A DNA stretch of 64,000 nucleotides. It comes from Leguminivora glycinivorella (Eukaryota > Arthropoda > Insecta > Lepidoptera > Tortricidae). The stretch covers positions 3,534,001-3,598,000 of the forward strand of contig NC_062985.1 of assembly GCF_023078275.1 (NCBI RefSeq), written 5' to 3'. Positions within the stretch are counted from its first letter, which is position 1. Each line of letters starts with the position of its first letter. The notes under the pieces are model-generated. The model saw only the letters and a list, made by a program, of their open reading frames with translations, made no database searches and was not told where the DNA came from. The position numbers were made by a program, and so were the translations under genes. Shown piece by piece: positions 33,101-45,100 of this stretch.

Positions 33101-36100
33101 GATTTCTTATAGGTAGTCGGATATTGGATTCATGACGAATTGAGGGAACTCCTTAAACCTTAACGGTAGGTATACGTTATTGATGTATTCATTTGTATTT
33201 CCATCAAATAACCAGACATTGAAAGCAGTTTTAAAAAATACACATTTCTACACAACATGGAACTTGACTGTACTTAAAATAAATTATTTAATACCATGCA
33301 CGAAATAAAGCATCAGATAAATATAAGGAAAACATGGATAGAAGTTATTTTTAAATACAAATTCTATTTAATTCGTCAGGTAGAAATATATAAAGTAAAT
33401 GAGTTGAACGTGACGTCACTCAATTCGATTTCATATTAGCAAAACGTTAAAATTCGTTTTGACAGTTCTTAAAGGGAAGCTGATTTGACTAGGAGGCAAG
33501 TAGCCTATTCAACATTCGTAAGTACCTTTCACCAGAACTCCAAAAGCGGCGGTTTTTTAGGGTTCCGTACCAAAAAGGTACAAAAGGAACCTTTATGGTG
33601 CCGTTCCGTCCGTCTTGTGTGTCCGTCCGTCTGTCACATAACTTAATATCTCGAGAACTACTTATATTACGGCTTTTTAACCGGAGCTACAGTCCGGTCT
33701 GGGAGAAAGCGAAAGCGCAACTTGGCATGTATTAAGTGCAAAATAGCAATAGAGTGCGATGAAAAAACATTTTCCCCCTCACTAGCTCGGAAACACGTGT
33801 TTTGTCCTTTAATACCAGCGGGTAAAAACGCATTTTATCCACTAGTGCGTAAAGTAATTTGACCTTGAATAAAGTCAAATTAACTGCTTTAAAATTGATA
33901 AATGTAGGTGAATCTAGTAATAAAGATGATTTACCACCTGTGGAACTACTGGAAGCAGTGATAAACGCATTTTTTGCGTTGTAGTTTCCTCGCTATAGTG
34001 AGGGGAAAAGTTTTGTGTTACACTCGGGTGCAAATGTATTTTACTTCTCGTGTTTTAAAACACGCAAGTTTAGAGTTCTATTCTCGAACCACTCACTTCG
34101 CTCGTGGTTCAACTATAGAATCCTTTCACTTGCTCATTTTTCAATTCCACACTCGGCGTTAAAATACAACTTTGCCCCCTAGCATAACAAATAACTGTTA
34201 ATTAATGTTCATTGACTATATCACCATTATTACAGGAATGCGGAGCACCTTGCTACTACTAAAATGGAGAACCCGGACCTGTTAGCGACATGGAACTGAC
34301 CAGGACCGTCGTGGGCTCCTCATGTGCCACCCCGGATACCTTTTCTGATTGTGGTGTTTACAGTACAGTAGTGTACATATTCATGAAAAAAAAATTGTAG
34401 GTACTTTTTTTACATTTTTAAAAAACGCACTCTGCATGGTTTTGGAGTTTCGACTTCGTGCTAGATAAAAACCCCCAGGCAAGAGCAAACAATTTTTTTT
34501 CCTAGCCTATATTTGTGACCCACTGCAAAGGCCTCTCTTTTCTTCCGCCACCCATCACGTTTTGCCGCCTGCTTCGGCTAGCCGCAGCAAAATACGTCGA
34601 GGTCATCTCGCCTCGTTTTTTTTGGTCTACCTCTGCCCCGACTAGTCGGGTGGTGTCCAGTTAGCAAACTATACACCCTGTTTCTATTTTAAATTATATG
34701 TGTTGTATTCTTTTCTTGTACAATAAAGTGTTTACTTACTTACTTTTTTGAATTCCGTTAACTTTAAGGGAAGGTTCTTTAGATTAAATACGATTAATTT
34801 CTCAAAAAAGCTAGCGTCTTGACTGTTACGTTTACCGAGTTTGAAAAAATAATAGTTATTTGTTTTACAAGGGGGCAAAGTAGTTGTTTAACTGGACGTG
34901 CCAATATTGATACCTGAGCAAGGGAAAGATTTCAATATTGAACCGCGAGCGTAGCGAGTGGTTCAAAAAGTGGAATCTTGAGCGTTGCGAGGGTATCGAG
35001 GCACGAAGGTAAAAGGAACTTTGCCACCGACTATATATATAGAGCAGCGAAGTGGTCCAATGATAGCAACCTTCCCCTAATAACTCTTTCACTAGATTTT
35101 TATAATATTAGGTAAAAGACATGGAGACAGCCAATTTTTGGCTTCACTTTTTAACGTGCTAATTCTATAGAGCCAGGTTTCTGGGCTCTCTGGTGATTCT
35201 GTGTTTTAAACACATCTTTAGAATAAAAGCTTTACCTTATGTCAAAAAAGTATTTTATTTGAATAAAGGTATTTTGAAGATACCTATTTTGCATTTTGTA
35301 TTTCAAATACCTTTTTCTAAAACTATTTTGTATTTTTATTTGAAATAGGTAAAAAACCAAAGTATTTGCATTTTGTATTTAAATACATTGCTGGAGAGCA
35401 TCACTTTGTTTTTCTGTCAATGAAAAGAAGAATATAGTAACTATGTATGAAGTCCATGTAGAGGCACTGCGTTTCAATATTAAGTATCAGTGTGAGATAA
35501 GATTTTTCAAAATAATAGTCACGATATTTGTTTAATTTGATAGTCACGTGTATTTAAATTGTAGTAAGTATCTACATTAGTTCAGAGTTTATTGCTGGGT
35601 GTGGCCATACTGTAGATAGAGCTCTTTCTTGTACTGTGCCCTTAGGTTCCCCCTTTGTAATAATTGCAGTGGTTCTTCAAATCATACATGCGGTAAATAA
35701 TGCGGTCGTGGCACGGAATTTCTACTAGCTGAAGAAGAGTTACTGTCAAAGTAAAATGTGTAATCACAGTGCCTATACTGCTATCTCTCGACACAGGCTT
35801 AAACTTGACCCATATTCTTAGCTTGATATGAGTTAAAGTGTAAAATACTAATATTGGCGCCATCTAGCCGAGCACCCCCCCAAAGGTGTAAAGCCATCTA
35901 AGCCACCGTACCTTTTTCTTTATAGTTCTGAGTTTGGCCGTTTTCTTCCTATCTGTCTATACGGAGTTATATAATTGTCTTCCCCTGTTGTAAATAGCAA
36001 AGTAACAATAGTTGTGGAGTATACAGATGTATGCGACTAAATAAATGTACAAATGTGTTCTGTGACACAAACATTTAAGACATCAAATAAAGTTTAACGA

Positions 36101-39100
36101 AGCTTGTTCAGTTGTTTTATTGGGCATATTCTATTATATTTACGATCGAATGCAAAAGTATCTCCAAATGTGGTGTTACCATTTTGTGTTGTAGAATTAA
36201 TTTGCCAGTGTAAAATACTAACGCAACAAAGAGTTTGCACATTTTTGTCAATATTTTTGTAGGTAAGTGCGTACTATACTTTGTCAAACAAGTGTGTCAG
36301 TAAACAAGAACAAAGAAAACTATATGCATCCTTTTCTTTAGGGTGCTATAAAAATACAACTGTATTTGTATATCGGCAGCAATATTGTGGGCATGGCAAT
36401 CACATTGAATTTTAAGCGTAGCGAGGGATTTCGATAATAGTAGGTATTGAAATGTTAACGCCCAAGATGTAAATTATTAATTATGTGACAGACATTTAAA
36501 GGTATGCAAACTCGTTGCGTTAATATTCTGCACTGACAACAAAGTTCTCGAACAGAAAATTGTCAGTTTGCTCCCTCGTAGAAAAAAAACAAAGTCCCTT
36601 TTTGTGTGGGTGAGGTAAAAAACTAATTTCCGCCTTATACAAATCATTATTATTATCATAATACAAATCATTTATTCTTGATAAATATAAACAATACAAA
36701 CATAGTTGTGTTTGTATGTCATTGAAATGAAAACATTGGCACAAATTATACCCGTTCGATCAAAAAAAAAATTTTGAAAATCGGTCCACAATTCTCGGAG
36801 ATATCGAGGAACATACATACAAAAAAAAAAAAAAAAACATTCAGTCGAATTGAGAACCTCCTCCTTTTTTGAAGTCGGTTAAAAAGATAGGAATTTCAAT
36901 TGCAGTTTAATGGATTTAACATGTTCAAGCTATTTTGTCAATGTGAAAGAGGAGACACACTGACATGTTATCCCGCCGGGCACTGACATTTTAGGCGGCG
37001 CCTGTACGTAAGTGTAATAATGGGCATGTCATTGTCGTTCATATGTGTGAGAGAGAGAAAAATATATCTTCTTCTCACTCTCACGTATTAAATTCTTTGT
37101 CTGTGCAATGGACTTATAAGGTGGCGCCATCTGTCACAAGCTTCGAGTGTGCCTCCTCATTGAATTTCAATGCAAACCCCTTGTATACTAGTGTCTGTAC
37201 AGAAAGTGAGGAGTCGTGAGTCGTGGAATGTATTAGACCCCATACATTTCACGACTCTTCACTTTCCGGTCAGACTCTATGAATGGCGGCTCTGTAGGAG
37301 AAAAAAAAATTCAATTTAAGTATTTTGTAAAATGTGTGAATGTACTTGTAGATCAAGAGCCCAGGCCCGCCAGACCTTCCTCAAATTCTCAAGGATGAAA
37401 CTTTGGGACAATGTAGAGTTCACATCGGCGTTTAATGTGTGCATATTTTCTAGTTCGGCCCATCGGCCAATTTTTTGCTATCAAGTGATGAAGGTGAAAA
37501 AAAAAAAGTGCTTAAGTACTTTCCTTAAATTCTCAAGGCTGATTTTTATATATGTGTTAGAGCACGTTGTTAGAAATTGGTTATCATCAATGCCAGACCG
37601 TTTCCGCCGGCCATAACGTTTACCAGACGCGACAAAGTTGGCAAAAAACGACTCTAACTTACCTCATTTTCTCAAGCCTGATTTTGATATATGATACGCA
37701 GGGACCTATAATTAGACCGTTTGTAAGCAGCCAGACCAATCGGATGGACCCAACCATCCGCCAGACCGACTTAAAGTTTCGATATGAGCATTAGTAGAAT
37801 TGAAATATTCCGGGTCTATAAAAGCTAAAAACTTGAATTTTCTACATTAAGCTACGTGTGTATTGTATACTTGACGTAATAAGCGACTTTCAAAAATGTT
37901 ACTTCTAAGGAAATAAAAAAATGAAAGTTTATATGTGGTGCAAGATTAATTTTAAGCTATGAATTTTATTTACACTGCGTAAGTACATGTGTATTTTATT
38001 ATAAATATAACTTTTACCAGACGCGACAAAGTTGGCAAAAAACGACTCTAACTTACCTCATTTTCTCAAGCCTGATTTTGATATATGATACGCAGGGATC
38101 TGTAACTAGACCGTTTGTAAGCAGCCAGACCAATCGGATGGACCCAACCATCCGCCAGACCGACTTAAAGTTTCGATATGAGCATTAGTAGAATTGAAAT
38201 ATTCCGGGTCTATAAAAGCTAAAAACTTGAATTTTCTACATTAAGCTACGTGTATATTGTATACTTGGCGTAATAAGTGACTTTCAAAAATGTTACTTCT
38301 AAGGAAATAAAAAAATGAAAGTTTATATGTGGTGCAAGATTAATTTTAAGCTATGAATTTTATTTACACTGCGTAAGTACATGTGTATTTTATTATAAAT
38401 ATAACTTTTACCAGACGCGACAAAGTTGGCAAAAAACGACTCTAACTTACCTCATTTTCTCAAGCCTGATTTTGGTATATGATACGCAGGGACCTGTAAC
38501 CAGACCGTTTGTAAGCAGCCAGACCAATCGGATGGACCCAACCATCCGCCAGACCGACTTAAAGTTTCGATATGAGCATTAGTAGAATTGAAATATTCTG
38601 GGTCTATAAAAGCTAAAAACTTGAATTTTCTACATTAAGCTACGTGTATATTGTATACTTGACGTAATAAGCGACTTTCAAAAATTTTACTTCTAAGGAA
38701 ATAAAAAAATGAAAGTTTATATGTGGTGCAAGATTAATTTTAAGCTATGAATTTTATTTACACTGCGTAAGTACATGTGTATTTTATTATAAATATAACT
38801 TTTACCAGACGCGACAAAGTTGGCAAAAAACGACTCTAACTTACCTCATTTTCTCAAGCCTGATTTTGATATATGATACGCAGGGACCTGTAACTAGACC
38901 ATTTGTAAGCAGCCAGACCAATCGGATGGACCCAACCATCCGCCAGACCGACTTAAAGTTTCGATATGAGCATTAGTAGAATTGAAATATTCCGGGTCTA
39001 TAAAAGCTAAAAACTTGAACTTTCTGAAAGTTTCTGAAAGAAGTAAAATTTTTGAAAGTCGCTTATTACGTCAAGTATCTGGGTACAATATACACGTAGC

Positions 39101-42100
39101 TTAATGTAGAAAATTCAAGTTTTTAGCTTTTATAGACCCGGAATATTTCAATTCTACTAATGCTCATATCGAAACTTTAAGTCGGTCTGGCGGATGGTTG
39201 GGTCCATCCGATTGGTCTGGCTGCTTACAAACGGTCTAGTTACAGGTCCCTGCGTATCATATATCAAAATCAGGCTTGAGAAAATGAGGTAAGTTAGAGT
39301 CGTTTTTTGCCAACTTTGTCGCGTCTGGTAAAAGTTATATTTATAATAAAATACACATGTACTTACGCAGTGTAAATAAAATTCATAGCTTAAAATTAAT
39401 CTTGCACCACATATAAACTTTCATTTTTTTTTTTTATTTTTTTTTTTATACTACGTCGGTGGCAAACAAGTATACGGTCCGCCTGATGTAAAGCGGTCAC
39501 CGTAACCCTTAAAAGTATTTCCTTAAAAGTAAAATTTTTGAAAGTCGCTTATTACGTCAAGTATACAATATACATGTAGCTTAATGTAGAAAATTCAAGT
39601 TTTTAGCTTTTATAGACCCGGAATATTTCAATTCTACTAATGCTCATATCGAAACTTTAAGTCGGTCTGGCGGATGGTTGGGTCCATCCGATTGGTCTGG
39701 CTGCTTACAAACGGTCTAGTTACAGGTCCCTGCGTATCATATATCAAAATCAGGCTTGAGAAAATGAGGTAAGTTAGAGTCGTTTTTTGCCAACTTTGTC
39801 GCGTCTGGTAAAAGTTATGGCCGGCGGAAACGGTCTGGCATTGATGATAACCAATTTCTAACAACGTGCTCTAACACATATATAAAAATCAGCCTTGAGA
39901 ATTTAAGGAAAGTAAGCACTTTTTTTTTCACCTTCATCACTTGATAGCAAAAAATTGGCCGATGGGCCGAACTAGAAAATATGCACACATTAACCGCCGA
40001 TATGAACTCTACATTGTCCCAAAGTTTCATCCTTGAGAATTTGAGGAAGGTCTGGCGGGCCTGGGCTCTGGGTCTATTACGACTTGATCCGTAAGCGTGG
40101 TTTAGAAGCAACTTGAGATTGGGTGACGTGTATATACCTCCTATAATTTGTGGCGTTTATTTCATAATGTGTGGAGCTAGCATTATGTGACGTGTAGATG
40201 TCGGTTTCACAAAAATAACGCTTGTCAATAAAGCTTCATTGCTGCTAAAATTCGTTTAATAATAGTCTTTATCGACCATCACCAGTGTAACCTCTTTTTG
40301 ATAGCCGGTAAATGACATGTTTAGTTCCGCTACTCGCCACCGCATCGTGCACAGCGTTTCCATAGACAAAAAAGTCTAGCGACCAAATCCACATGTACCA
40401 AAAGCTGTCAACGGTAAAAAGGTCACATGAATCATGTACCGTTTTGCTTAATGTAAAAAACTATAAGCCCTATTGTACTAAGATAAAGTTGATTTTAGAT
40501 TCATATTTTTTTTCAATTAATACGTTTTGGTTGGCTCAAAACCAACTTGCGATCCGATCTCACATGCGACCATTATCCACAGTTGATTTTGAAATGATAC
40601 CACTTGACAGTTAGATAACGGTTCGAATAGGGCCCCTGCTAACGCTGATAGCTGGAGCGTAGCGGGACATTTATTATCCACACTACTTAGGGCCACTTGC
40701 ACCAACGGAAATGGAGGGTTAACCCTCGGGTTAACCCTCCATTTTATATGGAATTTGACAGTTGACATCCCACTAACCCTTAGTTAAGTGGTTGGTGCAA
40801 GTGGGCCTTAATATTTTAAATGGGAAAGTGTGTGTGTGTCCGTTTATTCGTCCGTCTTTCACGGCAAAACGGAGAGACGAATTGTCGTGATTTTTTAAGT
40901 GGAGATAGTTGAAGGGATGGAGAGTGGCATAGGCTACTTTTTGTCTCTTTCTAACGCGAGCGAAGCCGCGGGCAAAAGCTAATTTATTATACTACTATAA
41001 TATAACAGTTCTATAAGTTATACAGGGTGAAAATTCAAGAGACTGTAACGAGAAAGTTAAGTTAAAGAAGTAAACATTGAGGGACAATTTAACTTACGCA
41101 GATGGACCTATCCTGAAATAAAGCATAATGTAGACGACAATGTTAAAAAATTTAAACCCAACTTTTCGGCCCGCTATTTCACTTATCTTAGCCACTTCTT
41201 AACAACCTATTATCAACCAACAAGCTCAGTGATCCAAAGTGAATCTTGGCCTCCGAAACGAGAGATCGCCACCTGTCCCGATCCTGCGCAGCCTCTTGCC
41301 AGTCACTGAATTAAAATGTTAAAAATAATCGAACATAGTTACTTTGTTCCATTAAAGATTGAAAATTCGTTAATTATTAATAATGTAGGTAATGACTTTA
41401 AGGAAAACCTACGCCGGGATAAAAAATTCATATCATTATGCTGAATGTAAAAAAGACAATAACTAAGTATACCCACTTATTAGCTAGTTTTTGCTTATTG
41501 TTATGAGTTTTATACCGTGCAAGAACGATCTTTATGAGGAAAATCATCATTAAAAATTATTTGAAAAAAATGATATAATGATTTGGCTCCTGTCATTATA
41601 TTTATTTCTTTATTATTTCTTTTTATATCTTTATTTATTATTCTGATGTCGACAAAAAAACCGCACCGGTTAGATGGCGACACTGGTCTAAATCCACATG
41701 TATCCACTGAAAACACGTCCCATATATAACCAGTGGACAGTAATTAATAATGTAAACATTGTAAAACATGGAAAAAATGAATCAGTTGCATTTGTCCTCC
41801 AGTCGAAATTTCCCCACTGTACCTTACCTAGTAGTAGAGCGACGAGAGGGTCTCGGAAAAAGTTGATGTGACTGGAGAGTATACTGCTGACAAGTGGTAT
41901 CGTTGTGATCGGTAGACTTTACTGAGTACGAAATAATGACTTGTCGCATTCTCAAACTGTGGGGGGGTTAACTATGACGTCACAAAGATCGCGGTCCCGG
42001 GTTTCAATTTTTTGCCAATTTGTCTAGAACCCCTTATCCAATTTTGAAAAATGAGGTGTCGATTGAAAGCGTATAACATGCTGATTAAGATTTATTATAT

Positions 42101-45100
42101 GTGAAAAGTATAGTTTTGTTAGTTATTTTTTAATTAATAATAATGCAAAATATACTTTTTTTTTACTCTCTTTTTTGATTTTTGTGACTCAAAAAGGCAA
42201 TGAAGACGGCCACTTAGCTAAAAAATATGTTATATAAATCATTTAACTACATTATTAAGCTATCTGTTGCTTTTTGAATTTCTACGATCGGATAATAAAT
42301 GAGCAAACTACAACCACATACCTGTAGGCGGGGAGTACCGCTTGACACGCGTTCCCATACATTCGGCGTCTACCAAATTACACCTCGCGCAAAATTCGTT
42401 TCAAGCAGATATACCTCTAATCTTATTCATCGTAACCTATTAATATTTATATCATTTGAAAGCACAATTAAAGTACTTTAAAAAACAATGTCAATCATTT
42501 TTTTTAAATCAATAATCGCCAGTCTGTGGTGGTTACAAAGGAAAAAAGTGGGTATGCAATTTGACTGGTTTCCTAGGTTTGATACCCTAGACGAGTTTTA
42601 AAGGTGACATATGGGTTTTTCTCTGGCCTAAAAGCTACACAGAGGGTCAGGGGAGAAAAAACTAGGGTTTAAGTTTAGTTTTAAGTTATTTTTTCCTTTA
42701 TTTGTTGATTTTATTGTGTTTAATTTTTTTGTAATTTTATCAAGGATACACGTTGGTTTCTTTTGCTAAAAGTTGCCTTTTTTATGAGAAATGTTATGAA
42801 TTTTATGGCTTTTTCCGATAGAGACTAAAATTAACTTTCAAATAAGGCCACATAGTCATACTTTTACTTATATAATATTAAGGGTATGACTACGTATCAG
42901 TAGGCCACATAGTCATACTTTTACTTATATAATATTAAGGGTATGACTATGTATCAGTATGACGACTTTTTTCAATTCCGCCGCCTTACTATAGAGTTTT
43001 AACCTTGTAAATATAGATGTCAGTAAATGCACCTCGCCTCAATTATCTCTTTGACAGTAATCCTCTATATCCGTTCTTTAGTAGGTATAACACTAGTATA
43101 ACGCCTGTCAACAAATTGCATGCACAAACACATACAGTGTGGATTATCACCGGTGTTTAGATTAGTTCAACCTCAAATAGATAGTAAAACCACAACCAAT
43201 CCTGCAACCACATTAACGTAGATTATTTGTGTCAACACTAAACGTTATGGTACTAAACTGCGAGAGATGATTGTCATATTGTTATTGCTTATAGGTACAT
43301 ATGTGGACTGTGGTATTCCACGAGTAAAGGTACAGTGAACTGCGAAATTACATGAAGAAATAATGAATGAATTCATTGACGAACGCCTTAAATTTATTTA
43401 AGGAAATGTCGAAAAAACTGACAGAGGTCAGCGGTGACTGTAGGGCTGGCAGCTTCCTCGCCCAAAGAATAAGCCTAGCGATACAGCGAGGAAATGCTGC
43501 CAGTGTCTAAGGCACCATGGCTGAGGAATTCACCTAGTTTTTAATATTTTTAGTTTAGTTAGGTATTTATTTTTAGATTAAGGTTTAGTTTATGATAAGA
43601 ATTATTGTTTTTATTTATAATCTGTAAACTGAACATACCATATAGTTATGTATATGGCATTCATTCATAAATTTGACATACCCTTTTACAGCTCAATGTA
43701 TTAGGTACTATCAGCTGCAATAGTGCATGGCGAATTTATCAATGAATTCATTCATAAGTAAGAAAGTACCTTCTAGCATAAAAATGAATAATATTTTTTA
43801 ATAAATTAATAAACCATTTTCTACCGAACAGAAAGGACACCTACAAAATCGAAGTTAGAAAGCGATTCCGGGTCAAATCGTGTTACCCATTTCAAATCAT
43901 GGCAATATCCCTTTCGACTATTTAGTTTTTTGTCAATAGTCAAGTTAATTTATTCGTAGTAGCGCACTCAAAAAGACATCAAACTGTACCTAATTAACCT
44001 AATAAATTTAATGCTACGTAACAACAACAGTGTCCAATTCTATTCCAATTACTACTTCCTGAGTCTAATTAATATCACTAATGCGTTACCAGGTACGTCT
44101 TGTAATACCAACTGCCATTATATTTCTTTGCCTGTGGAGTGTCACAACCTTCATAATATACAGAGTGTGAATTCCATACGGGCGAATAATGTATCCAGTT
44201 ATAGTATCTGATAACACGAATCGTATAGGATAAACATTTTGTTAAAATTGTTATTAATTAAGAGTAATATTTCTTTTAAATCTGACCAAGCGGCAATGTA
44301 CGCCGTCCAACTTAATTTGGCATGACATAAACGGCATGTCGTAATGACGATTAGGTAGCTACGGTAATTGATGTGGACGTAATTCATTGCGTGCTGAATT
44401 ATTATGTATGAAAAAAAATCTCGTCTATAAAAAAAGCATATAGTGGGTCCGATAATACTAATCGTTATTAAGATATTCGCCCATATGGAATACACACAAT
44501 GTATATATTATAATATGTAATATATTTACCTATCGATTCTTTATTCTCTCAATCCTGCGTTTCGGCACACCTCGGACACTGGCGATCAAATATATGAAAG
44601 AGGCGCGTTCCTAGCACACAGTCTAAGCTCGTGTAGGTGAACGCGTACTATGCTTGTATGAGTGACATATGACAGGTCGACTGTTCGCGTTTTTGACAGG
44701 CGGTAACTGTGAGGTAACCGAGAGGGGGTGGGCGGCACTTTCAGCGGGGAGCGGGAGTGGCCATACTGTACGATAGTACTCTTTATTATACTGTGGTTTC
44801 GGATAACGTACAGAGTATACTATCATAAAATGACGGTACGACCCACAAAACAAAAGGCACGATCTACTATAGGTTCGATACAACAAACAATTTATGTTCA
44901 CGTTCACAAAAATCAAACCTCGATTTCCCCACGCTGACAATAAAATTGGACAGAATAACGGACAATGACGATTCACCGAATGATAGCTGGCTCAACAAAT
45001 AAACGTTGATGTTGTACCGCTACGACTTTTTGGCAGAAAAAATTACCAGGAAGGCTTTGTCCCCTTAGACTCGGATCGACGTCCGTAACCGATTTGTTCG

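Noticed and set aside
33974..34162. A 62-codon frame and its relative at 63661-63873
   Set aside because: Both lie inside the same dispersed repeat in opposite orientation, so they are repeat-derived.
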